Shown: positions 52,769-61,049 of the stretch, piece after piece
Position numbering within the stretch: position 1 is the stretch's first letter
Layout: each line of letters starts with the position of its first letter
Assembly: GCF_026344005.1 (NCBI RefSeq)
Contig: NZ_JAPKNH010000001.1
Location: 992,001-1,056,000, forward strand
Source: Kaistia terrae
Lineage (GTDB): Bacteria; Pseudomonadota; Alphaproteobacteria; Rhizobiales; Kaistiaceae
Length of the DNA: 64,000 nucleotides
Direction of reading: 5' to 3'
The notes under the pieces: model-generated
The model's input: the letters and a program-made list of their open reading frames with translations, nothing else
Told to the model about the DNA's origin: nothing
Databases searched by the model: none
Made by a program: the position numbers and the translations under genes

Positions 52769-53808
52769 TACTGCGCCTTTTCGTATGGGACGATGATGTC
52801 GGTTTGGCGTTCGAGCCAGCCGGGGACCGGCAATCCCTTTTCGCGCAGGAAGGCCGGATTGAACAGCTTCGATTGATAGCGCGTGCCGTAATCGCAGAGG
52901 ATGGTCACGATGGTGTGGCCGGGACCCAGCGCCTTGGCGAGGTGGATTGCGCCGGCGATGTTGATGCCCGAGGAGCCGCCGAGGACGAGGCCTTCATTCT
53001 CGGCGAGATCGAAGACGACCTCCAGCGCTTCCGCGTCGGTGATCTGGTAGGCGGCGTCGATGGGCGCACCTTCGAGATTGGCGGTGATGCGGCCCTGGCC
53101 AATGCCCTCTGTGATCGAAGAGCCTTCCGACTTCAAAACGCCGGTTGTGTAGTAGCTGAACAGCGCCGCGCCCAGCGGGTCGGCCAAGGCGATCCGGATG
53201 TCGGGATTGCGTTCCTTCAAGGCGATGCCGATGCCGGCCAGCGTACCGCCCGAGCCGACGGCCGAGACGAAACCATCCACCTTGCCGTTCGTCTGTACCC
53301 AGATTTCCGGGCCGGTTGTCTCGATATGCGCCTGGCGATTGGCAACATTGTCGAACTGGTTGGCCCAGATCGCGCCGTTCGGCTCGGTCCGCGCCAGTTG
53401 CTCGGCAAGGCGGCCGGACAGCTTCACGTAGTTGTTCGGATCCTTGTAGGGGACAGCCGGCACTTCGATCAGTTGGGCGCCCGCGAGCCGAAGCGCGTCC
53501 TTCTTCTCCTGCGATTGGGTATCGGGGATGACGATGACCGTCTTGAAGCCGAGCGCGCTGGCAACCAGCGCGAGGCCGATGCCGGTATTGCCGGCCGTTC
53601 CCTCGACGATCGTCCCGCCCGGCCGCAACTGTCCCTTGGCGATCGCATCCCGAATGATGAAGAGCGCAGCGCGGTCCTTGACCGACTGGCCGGGATTCAG
53701 GAATTCGGCCTTGCCGAGGATCTCGCAGCCCGTCGCTTCGGACGCCCGGCGCATGCGGATCAGGGGCGTGTTGCCGATGGCTTCGATGACGGAAGGAAAG
53801 ACGGACAT
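52768..53808 (-). CDS. Cysteine synthase A
   Basis: The 346-residue PLP enzyme of the cysteine synthase/cystathionine beta-synthase family converts O-acetylserine and sulfide to cysteine. It has the PLP Lys in NPGQSVKDRAALFI, EGTAGNTGIGLALVA (substrate loop), GSGGTLAGIGIALKE (phosphate site) and LGGSSGINIAGA. Length and the C-terminal tail with WLERQTDIIVPYE fit the alphaproteobacterial group annotated as cysteine synthase A. A CBS-like activity cannot be excluded. It is coupled to AlaX. Confidence 0.9.
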   Translation of the reverse strand: MSVFPSVIEAIGNTPLIRMRRASEATGCEILGKAEFLNPGQSVKDRAALFIIRDAIAKGQLRPGGTIVEGTAGNTGIGLALVASALGFKTVIVIPDTQSQEKKDALRLAGAQLIEVPAVPYKDPNNYVKLSGRLAEQLARTEPNGAIWANQFDNVANRQAHIETTGPEIWVQTNGKVDGFVSAVGSGGTLAGIGIALKERNPDIRIALADPLGAALFSYYTTGVLKSEGSSITEGIGQGRITANLEGAPIDAAYQITDAEALEVVFDLAENEGLVLGGSSGINIAGAIHLAKALGPGHTIVTILCDYGTRYQSKLFNPAFLREKGLPVPGWLERQTDIIVPYEKAQ

Positions 53809-53926
53809 GATGACTTTCTTATGCGGGATGCAAAGAGGCTAACGGGGCCCACAGACTGGCTTCAAGCGGGCCTGCGGGGCAAAGCACCATTCCCCGGCAG
53901 CTTATGCCCGGACGAAATATCATGCT

Positions 53927-55390
53927 TCAATCATCTGTAAATCCGGAAGACGAATCCACTTCCTCCTCGCGCATTTGCGCAAAGGCGCGCAAAGCCCTTT
54001 CGCGTGTAGCACCGAGATCTACAATCGGCTCCGGATATCCGGCGACTCCGCCCGACTTCCAGGGGGCATGGATCTGCTTCGCCGGGACGTTGGCCAATTC
54101 GGGAACATAGGTCCGCACATAGTCCCCCCGAGCGTCGAATTTCTCGCCCTGCAGGACGGGATTGAAGACGCGAAAATAAGGCGCGGCGTCGGCTCCTGAG
54201 CCGGCTACCCATTGCCAGCTCGCCGGATTGTTCGCGGCATCGGCATCGACCAGCGTGTCCCAGAACCAGGCCTCGCCAATCCGCCAGTCAACCATCAGGT
54301 TCTTGATCAGGAACGAGGCGACGATCATCCGCACCCGGTTATGCATGAAGCCGGTCTGCCAAAGCTCCCGCATTCCGGCATCGACGATCGGGATGCCAGT
54401 GCGGCCCTGTTGCCACGCAACGAGCGACGCCTCGTTCACAGCGGGCCACGGAAACGCGTCGAACCGCGACTGGAAATTCCGTGTTGCTAGATCTGGCTGA
54501 TGGAACAGCAGGTGCCACGAGAATTCGCGCCAACCGATCTCCGACAGGAACTTGTCGACATTGGCCAGTTCGATCTTCGGTGTTTCGGCCAGGGCCTCCG
54601 GGGAAACGCCATGCCAGAGCTGGAACGGGCTGATCTCGCCGAAGCGCAGATGCGGCGACAAACGCGACGAAACGTCGGCGGCCGGTTCATCGCGGCGAGC
54701 GGCATAGTCCTTCAGGCGCTCCGTCCGGAAGGTTTGGAATTGTGTCCGCGCACCGGCCTCGCCGGGCGTCCAGGTAGCCCGCAGGCCAGCGGCCCAATCC
54801 GGCTTAGTCGGCATTAGCCTCCAATCGGAAAGGCTGTCGGTACGAACGTCTGGGAGCGGCAAGGGCAGGGCGTCCGGCGCGGGCAAAGGCGTGCGCGGCG
54901 GCAGTTGAGCCCGGCACGCCTTCCTGAACGGCGTATAGACCCGAAATGGCTGGCCTGCCTGCGTGCGTACCGTCCAGGGTTCGTGGAGCAGATTGGCCTG
55001 AAAGCTCTCCACCACAACGCCCGTTGCCTTGAGTGATGTCTTGATTGCCGCGTCGACGGCGCGCTCGCCGCCGCCATAGCGGCGATTCCAGAAGACGTGG
55101 CCGGCACCGATTTCGCCAGAAAGTTCCAGCAGGACGTCCACTGCCGGACCATGGCGCAGCACAAGTCGTTGCCCGCGCGATGCCAGATCCTTGCTCAATG
55201 CCTCAAGCGAGCCGTGCAGCCACCATTTCGCCGCCCCGCCAAGCGGACGGATGCCCTCGCTCATCTCGTCCAGAATGTAGACAATGACCAGCGGCGCGCC
55301 GAGCTGTGCTCCGGCAGCCAGTGCGGGATTGTCGGCGAGACGGAGATCGTCGCGCAGCCAGACCAGCGTGGGCTTTTCGATATCGGTCAT
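53927..55390 (-). CDS. phrB: Deoxyribodipyrimidine photolyase (class I)
   Basis: The enzyme splits UV-made cyclobutane pyrimidine dimers with blue light. The 487-residue protein has the antenna-binding domain (1-130; LVWLRDDLRLADNPAL) and the FAD domain (about 210-480), with SSRLSPHLRFGEISP, EIGWREFSWHLLFH, MRELWQTGFMHNRVRMIVAS and DADAANNPASWQWVAG. The WREF and NNP regions fit a CPD photolyase rather than a cryptochrome. Only two bases separate its start from the stop of the acyltransferase, so the two may be co-transcribed. Confidence 0.94.
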   Translation of the reverse strand: MTDIEKPTLVWLRDDLRLADNPALAAGAQLGAPLVIVYILDEMSEGIRPLGGAAKWWLHGSLEALSKDLASRGQRLVLRHGPAVDVLLELSGEIGAGHVFWNRRYGGGERAVDAAIKTSLKATGVVVESFQANLLHEPWTVRTQAGQPFRVYTPFRKACRAQLPPRTPLPAPDALPLPLPDVRTDSLSDWRLMPTKPDWAAGLRATWTPGEAGARTQFQTFRTERLKDYAARRDEPAADVSSRLSPHLRFGEISPFQLWHGVSPEALAETPKIELANVDKFLSEIGWREFSWHLLFHQPDLATRNFQSRFDAFPWPAVNEASLVAWQQGRTGIPIVDAGMRELWQTGFMHNRVRMIVASFLIKNLMVDWRIGEAWFWDTLVDADAANNPASWQWVAGSGADAAPYFRVFNPVLQGEKFDARGDYVRTYVPELANVPAKQIHAPWKSGGVAGYPEPIVDLGATRERALRAFAQMREEEVDSSSGFTDD

Positions 55391-55391
55391 C

Positions 55392-56414
55392 CTATTGCGC
55401 TGGCGCGAGCGCGCCTGCTTTCACACGGTCAATATGGGCCCAGCCAGGCCGCTTGAACAGGAAGCTCAGGCGCGTGTCCCGCACCGCCCAATAGAGCAGT
55501 ATCGGCACGACCACGCCGGCCGCCGTCACGATCAGCGACACGGTGCCGAGATCGGGAATGATGCCGGTCTTGAGCAGCAAAACGCGTGTCGCCGCCATGG
55601 GCAGGAAGAAGGCGAGGTAGATGACGATAGACTGCTGGCCGCAATAGCGCAGCGGCGCCATGAGGTCTGCTTTGGAAAGCAGCGCCGAGAAGGCAATCAC
55701 GGCGCAGGCGCCAAGAACGCCGAGCCCGAGCCCGACGAAGGGCAACTCGGAGAAGCCGCCGAACACCGCGAAGCCGTTCACGACGGCCCAGGCCAACAAG
55801 CCGACTACAGCCAAGGCTGGCCGGTCAATGACGGCGGCCGCCAGCCGGAACACCTGCGGCGCGAATACATATCCGGCATAGAAATAGACGAAGCGTGAGG
55901 CGAATTCGTCCGGGAGCGTCCATCCTGTATGGATCGGCGCGATTTCGAGTGCTGCCGCCACGATGAGGACAATCCAGGACGGCACGCCGCGCAGAAGCTT
56001 CGTCACGGTGAAGAAGATCGGCAGGAGGTAGATGAACCAAAGCGTGCCGAAAGGCTCGATAAAGGCAAGCAGGAATGCTCCGAGCGCACCCCCGACACCG
56101 TCCTCCGCCATCATGCCCGGCGCCTTGAAGGCGAACTGGATCATCAGCCACAGGACGTAGAAATAGGCAAAATGGACGATCTTGCGGTCAGCATAGCTCC
56201 GCCAGTCGCGATCAATGACGCGGGAGAGAAACAGCCCCGAGATCAGGAAGAAATCCGGCATCCGGAAGGGGCGGGCAAAGGCGACCACATGACCGAGCCA
56301 GCTTTCCGCCCCGGCTGCCTTTTCGACGCCCAGCGTCGAGTGCATCATCACGACCATGATGATGCAGAACCCCTTGGCGTAGTCGACCCAATCAATGCGT
56401 GTGCGTTCCGGCAT
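55392..56414 (-). CDS. Acyltransferase family 3 membrane protein
   Basis: A 340-residue integral membrane acyltransferase (Acyltransferase_3/OafA-NolL type) with about ten hydrophobic segments. The conserved start RIDWVDYAKGFCIIMVVMMH has the essential Arg-x10-His pattern, and RMPDFFLISGLFLSR follows. Such enzymes O-acetylate or succinylate surface sugars from acyl-CoA. It has no C-terminal SGNH domain. The acceptor is unknown. It lies two bases before photolyase. Confidence 0.87.
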   Translation of the reverse strand: MPERTRIDWVDYAKGFCIIMVVMMHSTLGVEKAAGAESWLGHVVAFARPFRMPDFFLISGLFLSRVIDRDWRSYADRKIVHFAYFYVLWLMIQFAFKAPGMMAEDGVGGALGAFLLAFIEPFGTLWFIYLLPIFFTVTKLLRGVPSWIVLIVAAALEIAPIHTGWTLPDEFASRFVYFYAGYVFAPQVFRLAAAVIDRPALAVVGLLAWAVVNGFAVFGGFSELPFVGLGLGVLGACAVIAFSALLSKADLMAPLRYCGQQSIVIYLAFFLPMAATRVLLLKTGIIPDLGTVSLIVTAAGVVVPILLYWAVRDTRLSFLFKRPGWAHIDRVKAGALAPAQ

Positions 56415-56477
56415 CGATCCCCAACCCCGTTTTGATCGCGAGCGAGACTATCCGCTGAAGACGACGATCCTGTTAGC

Positions 56478-56511
56478 GCACAAGGCGGCGAGAGAACCCG
56501 CCGCCTTGTGC
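56478..56511 (-). terminator. Strong stem-loop after small secreted protein gene
   Basis: GCACAAGGCGGCG and CGCCGCCTTGTGC form a perfect 13-bp stem around an eight-base loop, 31 bases beyond the stop of the 56542 gene. There is no T-run, so it may act with Rho or protect the 3' end. Confidence 0.6.
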
Positions 56512-56541
56512 AATTCAGAATAGTCCTTAGCGGAAAGCGCG

Positions 56542-56889
56542 CTACTGCACACCGCGCTGGGCGGCGCAATTCTTGGCGACGGCGACTTCGATCAGGGCGA
56601 TCCGCTCGCCGCGCGCGCGGGCCATGAACTCTTCATACGTCGGATTCGGCGTACGGATGCCCAACAGGATAAACTGCAGCGTCGGGTTGCGGCGAAGCTC
56701 GGACCAGCTGTTGTTATTGCTGGAGATCGGGACGTTGAGCGCCTGGATACGAGTCGCGATCTCGTCGCAGGAGAGCTTGCTGAACTGGCTCGAATCGACC
56801 TTTTCGATTTCTTCGGACTGAGCGTGGGCGGACGTCGCGGCGGCAATCAGGCTGAAGCCTGCCAGTGCGATCAACGAAAAGCGTCTCAT
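56542..56889 (-). CDS. Small secreted protein of unknown function
   Basis: A 115-residue precursor with a clear signal peptide (RRFSLIALAGFSLIAAATSA, cut near AHAQ). The mature part of about 91 residues starts SEEIEKVDSSQFSKLSCDEI and ends VAVAKNCAAQRGVQ. It has two Cys that could form a disulfide, and PNPTYEEFMARARGERIA in the middle. I do not recognise a family. The ATG at 56889 follows AGGAGA; the longer frame to 56994 lacks a site. It has its own stem-loop downstream. Confidence 0.72.
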   Translation of the reverse strand: MRRFSLIALAGFSLIAAATSAHAQSEEIEKVDSSQFSKLSCDEIATRIQALNVPISSNNNSWSELRRNPTLQFILLGIRTPNPTYEEFMARARGERIALIEVAVAKNCAAQRGVQ

Positions 56890-57008
56890 CAAATTCTCCT
56901 GTCGCCGAAGCCGAACAAATACGGTTCGGTCGAATATAGAACGGCCTGCGGTGGTTTGCATCGCGCTTTGATGGAAACGAAGGCGCTCATGCACGGGTGG
57001 GTGGAGAG

Positions 57009-58145
57009 TCAGGGCTTCTGCAATGCTGCCGCATCGGCTTCGGACAGGCTAGCGGATCGTACGGCTCTTTCGGGAAGCACGACTGCCGAACCCGAGGCTC
57101 CAGCCTCGAGAATGCCTTCCAGCACTTCCAGCACATGCAGCGCCAATTCGCCGGAAGCACGCGGCGGCGTGCTGTCGCCAAGAGAGCGGGCCAGATCGGC
57201 GACGCCCAGCATTCGGTAGTTGGCGCGATCCGGCACGTCATAAGGCCAGTTGATACGGCCGTGCAGGGTGTCAGCCGTCGAAAGCTCCTGCCATGGCTCG
57301 CCCCGCGTGCTCAGCGCGAGCGTGCCCCCGAACGTGTCAGGGTCCGGCAGCCGCAGCGACCCTTCGGTGCCGTGCAGTTCGATCGGATGGTTGCCATGCC
57401 GGAACACGTCCCAGCTCATGCCGAGCGTGACGCTGGCGCCGGAGACGAACTCGATCAGCGCCATGATCGTCGTCGGCGTGCCGACCGCGAAGGATGTGCC
57501 GTTGTTGGGGCCGGGCGCTGTGATCACGCGCTGCGCCTGTCCGATCGTGCTAAGCGCCATCACGCGCTTCGCCGGCCCCAGTAGGTTGACCAACATGGTG
57601 ACGTAATAGGGGCCCATGTCGAGTATGGGACCGCCACCGGGTTGGTAATAGAACTGCGGGTTTGGATGCCAGTGCTCCATGCCGCGGCCCATCATGAAGG
57701 CGGTTCCCGCCACAACCCGGCCGATTGCGCCCTCATCCATCAGCCGCCGCGCAAGTCTGCCCGCTGCTCCGAGGAACGTGTCCGGCGCCGAGCCGATGGC
57801 GAGTTTGCGCTCCCTTGCTTCTGCCACCAGCCGCCGACCTTCGGCGGCAGTGGCGGCGAGGGGCTTTTCGGTGAAGACGTGCTTGCCGGCCGAAAGCGCC
57901 GCCATCGAGATGTCGAAGTGAGCATTCGGCACCGTCAGGTTCAGGACCAGATCGACATCCTCGGCAGCCAGCAACGCGTCGACGGTCAGTACCCGCAGCC
58001 CATATTCGTTCGCTCGTCTCTGCGCCGCCTCCGGCTGCATGTCGGCACAGGCTCGTAATTCTACGCCCGGAAACAGGGCCGCGTTGCGCAGATAAGTGCT
58101 GGCGATGTTGCCGCAACCGACAACGCCGATACCCAATCGCTTCAT
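57009..58145 (-). CDS. Gfo/Idh/MocA family oxidoreductase (divergent unit)
   Basis: A 378-residue NAD(P)-dependent sugar dehydrogenase-like enzyme. The N-terminal Rossmann fold has IGVVGCGNIASTYLRNA and NLTVPNAHFDISMAAL, then GKHVFTEKPLA with the conserved EKP Lys. The C-terminal domain has QFYYQPGGGPILDMGPYYVT, where Asp is part of the usual active-site region. The ATG at 58145 follows GGGGGAG; the very long frame to 59246 reads the opposite gene and is rejected. It is transcribed away from the sugar operon, and both share the inverted repeat at 58221. The substrate is unknown. Confidence 0.88.
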   Translation of the reverse strand: MKRLGIGVVGCGNIASTYLRNAALFPGVELRACADMQPEAAQRRANEYGLRVLTVDALLAAEDVDLVLNLTVPNAHFDISMAALSAGKHVFTEKPLAATAAEGRRLVAEARERKLAIGSAPDTFLGAAGRLARRLMDEGAIGRVVAGTAFMMGRGMEHWHPNPQFYYQPGGGPILDMGPYYVTMLVNLLGPAKRVMALSTIGQAQRVITAPGPNNGTSFAVGTPTTIMALIEFVSGASVTLGMSWDVFRHGNHPIELHGTEGSLRLPDPDTFGGTLALSTRGEPWQELSTADTLHGRINWPYDVPDRANYRMLGVADLARSLGDSTPPRASGELALHVLEVLEGILEAGASGSAVVLPERAVRSASLSEADAAALQKP

Positions 58146-58220
58146 ATCGATCTCCCCCCCACAGGCGCCGCGCCAGTTCCCCGAAACACCCGCACGCGCG
58201 TCGATGCGCATTCGTGCATC

Positions 58221-58259
58221 ATCATGCTTGACCGCCGCGCACAAAACAGCAAGCATGAT
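58221..58259. promoter_or_regulatory. Perfect inverted repeat, candidate operator of sugar genes
   Basis: ATCATGCTTG at 58221-58230 and CAAGCATGAT at 58250-58259 are perfect inverted arms with a 19-base spacer. TTGACC (58228) and AAGCAT (58251), 17 bases apart, resemble a weak -35/-10 pair reading toward the plus-strand operon, so a protein bound to the repeat would cover that promoter. The DeoR regulator at the operon end is the natural candidate, by inference. Confidence 0.6.
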
Positions 58260-58310
58260 TTCAACGAAATCACGCCGAAGCCGCCTCGCGGACGGTCCGA
58301 AACCCGGAAC

Positions 58311-59129
58311 ATGCTCACCATGATGCAGATCGGTTGCCAGACCTATACGTGGGAAATGCTCGGCGACCGCTGGACCGGTGGCCCGGACGATCTGCTCGAT
58401 GCCATATCGGCCGCCGGCTACTCCGGCATCGAGATCACCGACACCATGATCGGCCATTATGCCGGCAAGCCGGAGGCCTTTGGGCGCGCTCTCGCGGCGA
58501 GGGGGCTGGAACTGGCCGCGTTCGCTTGCGCCAGCGACAGCGGCTACACCGAGCAGGACCAGTTGGAGAGTGATCTCGCCATGGTCGATCGAACCCTCGA
58601 TTTCGTGGCCGCCTTTCCGGGCGCCGTGCTTTCGCTCGGAAGCGCCACCATCATGTCTCCCGGCAGTCTCGACGGGAAATTCGCTGCAGCAGCAGCCTTT
58701 TACAACGCAGCCGGCGAACTGGGCCAACGGACCGGCGTCCCGGTCGCTGTGCATCCGAGTTCGCACCACAACACGCTGCTTTTCACCCGCGCTGATTATG
58801 ATCGGCTGTTTGCTCTGCTGGATCCGGCGCGAATTGGCTGGGTACCTGACACCGGCCATATTTTGCGCGGCGGCCAGGACATTCTCGACACGCTGACGAC
58901 CTACCGCGACCGCATCCGGTATCTCCATCTGAAAGACGTCGATGCGAGCGGCGACTGGCAGATGCTGGGCAGTGGCATCTGTGACACGCGCGCGGTGGTC
59001 GACATCGTCGCCACGAGCCCGAACTTCAACGGTTGGCTCGTGCTCGAAGAAGAATCGGACATTGCCGCCGCTGATCCGGCCAAGGCCGTCCAGACCAACC
59101 GCGAGACGATGCGAGCGCTTCTCGCCTGA
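58311..59129 (+). CDS. Xylose isomerase-like TIM-barrel sugar epimerase/isomerase (first)
   Basis: A 272-residue AP_endonuc_2/xylose isomerase-like TIM barrel. It starts QIGCQTYTWEMLGDRW and includes GYSGIEITDTMI, PVAVHPSSHHNTL, IGWVPDTGHI, YLHLKDVDASGDW and WLVLEEESD, which together supply the His, Asp and Glu metal ligands expected of the family. Members include ketose 3-epimerases, IolE/IolI and keto-sugar hydratases. ATGs at 58311, 58320 and 58323 are possible. It is the first gene of the plus-strand operon. Specific activity is unknown. Confidence 0.85.
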   Translation: MLTMMQIGCQTYTWEMLGDRWTGGPDDLLDAISAAGYSGIEITDTMIGHYAGKPEAFGRALAARGLELAAFACASDSGYTEQDQLESDLAMVDRTLDFVAAFPGAVLSLGSATIMSPGSLDGKFAAAAAFYNAAGELGQRTGVPVAVHPSSHHNTLLFTRADYDRLFALLDPARIGWVPDTGHILRGGQDILDTLTTYRDRIRYLHLKDVDASGDWQMLGSGICDTRAVVDIVATSPNFNGWLVLEEESDIAAADPAKAVQTNRETMRALLA

Positions 59130-59148
59130 ACGCCAAGAAGGACATTCC

Positions 59149-60225
59149 ATGATCAAGAAGGAAGCGCGCAGGCTGCGGGTTGGCGTACTCGGCTGTGGCC
59201 CGATCGCGCAATTCGCCCATCTCGAATCCTCGGTGAAAGCGCGCAACGCTGATCTCTATGCAATCTGCGATGCGGCGCCCGATCTGTTGGCGCGAATGGC
59301 GGCGACCTATGAGCCAACCAAGGCCTATGCCGACTATGACGCGATGCTGGCCGATCCGGAGGTTGAGGCCGTAATCGTCGCGATTTCAGACGCTTATCAT
59401 GTGCCGATGGCGATCCGGGCGTTGGAAGCCGGCAAGCATGTGCTGTGCGAAAAGCCGCTCGGCACCTCGGTCGAGGAAGTCGAGGCGCTGAAGAAAGTCG
59501 TGGAGCGGACCGGGCAGACCCTGCAGGTCGGCCATATGAAGCGCTTCGACCCCGGCCTGGAGGCGGCTGAAAAGTTCATCCAGACCGAGATGGGTCAGAT
59601 GCTGTCGCTAAAGGCTTGGTATTGCGACAGCACACATCGCTACACGATGACTGACGCCGTCCAGCCCTTGCCGATCACGAGCAAGCTGGCGAAGAAGCCC
59701 AGCGGCGATCCGAAGGCGGATCTGAGGCGCTATTTCATGCTGGCGCATGGCAGCCATCTTGTTGATACGGCACGTTTTCTCTGCGGCGAGATCACCGAGG
59801 TCCGGGCGCGCCTGCTGGAGCGTTTCGGCGCCTATAGCTGGTTCGTCGAGACGGGCTTCGCCAATGGCGTGCTCGGTCATCTCGACCTGACGGTCGCCGT
59901 CCGAATGGACTGGTTCGAGGGCTTCCAGCTCTACGGCGAAAACGGCAGTATCGTCGCGAAGACCTACAATCCCTGGTATTTCAAATCGAGCGATGTCGAG
60001 ATCTTCTCCGAGAAGGACGCGACCTATCATCGCCCGCTTGGCGCCGACGGCCATTTCTTCCGCCGTCAGCTCGAAGGTTTTGCTGACACCATTCTCAACG
60101 GTGTGCCGCAGCGCGGCGCCAACATCGACGACGGGCTCGCTTCTGTCCGTGTGATGGCGGCGATTGCCGAGTCGGCGCGCACCGGCAAGGCGGTCAGCGT
60201 CACCGACATGCAGGGGGCGGTCTGA
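59149..60225 (+). CDS. Gfo/Idh/MocA family oxidoreductase (operon)
   Basis: A 358-residue dehydrogenase of the Gfo/Idh/MocA family, distinct from the divergent one. It has RVGVLGCGPIAQFAHLESS, AVIVAISDAYHVPMAIRALE, GKHVLCEKPLGTSVEEVEAL and MKRFDPGLEAAEKF, then FMLAHGSHLVDTARFLCGE, the His-based catalytic region in place of the GG..D..H motif. The ATG at 59149 follows AAGAAGGAC. It overlaps the next gene by TGATG. A role in oxidising or reducing a cyclic sugar is likely. Confidence 0.87.
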   Translation: MIKKEARRLRVGVLGCGPIAQFAHLESSVKARNADLYAICDAAPDLLARMAATYEPTKAYADYDAMLADPEVEAVIVAISDAYHVPMAIRALEAGKHVLCEKPLGTSVEEVEALKKVVERTGQTLQVGHMKRFDPGLEAAEKFIQTEMGQMLSLKAWYCDSTHRYTMTDAVQPLPITSKLAKKPSGDPKADLRRYFMLAHGSHLVDTARFLCGEITEVRARLLERFGAYSWFVETGFANGVLGHLDLTVAVRMDWFEGFQLYGENGSIVAKTYNPWYFKSSDVEIFSEKDATYHRPLGADGHFFRRQLEGFADTILNGVPQRGANIDDGLASVRVMAAIAESARTGKAVSVTDMQGAV

Positions 60226-61049
60226 TGCGTCTCGGCATCTTCGCGAAGACGTTTTCTGGTAACGATCCGTTAACCGTGCTGAGCGCGGTCAAGGCCGCCG
60301 GCTATCCAACCGCGCAGTTCAACATGGCCTGCGCCGGATTGCCGGCCATGCCGGATGAAATCCCGGCCGAGACGATCGAGGCGATCCGACAGGCCGTCGC
60401 CGCGACCGGAGTCGAGCTGGTCGCGCTGTCCGGTACCTACAACATGATCCATCCTGACGTCGCTGTTCGCGACGAGGGGATGCGCCGGCTCGGCGTCATG
60501 CTCGATGCGGCGAGACAACTTGGCATACCGCTGGTGACGCTCTGCACCGGCACGCGCGATCCCGTCGACCAATGGGCGCACCATCCCGACAACGCGACGC
60601 CGGAGGCCTGGGCCGACATGCTGACCGAGATGACCAAGGCGGTGGATCTTGCAGAGGCAGCCGGAGTCGATCTCGGCATCGAGCCCGAGCAGGCGAATGT
60701 CGTCACCTCGGCCGAGGACGGTCGTCGCCTGGTCGAGGCTATCGGCTCGGGCCGGATCCGCTTCGTGCTTGATCCTGCCAATTTGTTTGAAATCGCCGAC
60801 CGAGATGCCGCGCGCAGCATTGTGGCACAGGCCGTAGAGCTTCTCGCCGGGCGCATTGCGATGGCGCATGCCAAGGACCGCAATTTGGACGGCAGCTTTG
60901 CTTCTGCCGGAACCGGTGTCGTCGACTTCAAGGACTTCCTGGCTCGGCTCAAGACGACAGGCTTCGACGGTCCTGTCGTCACGCATGGCCTGACAGCAGA
61001 CGAAGCACCCGGCGTCGCCAGGTTCCTCTCCGGCGTGCTTCACTCATGA
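60225..61049 (+). CDS. Xylose isomerase-like TIM-barrel sugar epimerase/isomerase (second)
   Basis: A 274-residue AP_endonuc_2-type TIM barrel. It starts RLGIFAKTFSGNDPLTVLSA and shows FNMACAGLPAMP, LVALSGTYNMIHPD, DLGIEPEQANVVTSAED (Glu ligand), RFVLDPANLFE (Asp/Asn ligand) and MAHAKDRNLDG (His). The pattern is close to L-ribulose-3-epimerase/keto-sugar isomerase-like proteins. It is coupled at both ends, with TGATG before and a 4-base overlap with the hydrolase. Confidence 0.85.
   Translation: MRLGIFAKTFSGNDPLTVLSAVKAAGYPTAQFNMACAGLPAMPDEIPAETIEAIRQAVAATGVELVALSGTYNMIHPDVAVRDEGMRRLGVMLDAARQLGIPLVTLCTGTRDPVDQWAHHPDNATPEAWADMLTEMTKAVDLAEAAGVDLGIEPEQANVVTSAEDGRRLVEAIGSGRIRFVLDPANLFEIADRDAARSIVAQAVELLAGRIAMAHAKDRNLDGSFASAGTGVVDFKDFLARLKTTGFDGPVVTHGLTADEAPGVARFLSGVLHS

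Noticed and set aside
57009-59246. 745-residue minus-strand frame
   Set aside because: Only the part from 58145 down has Gfo/Idh similarity and a ribosome site; the rest is antisense to the first TIM-barrel gene.
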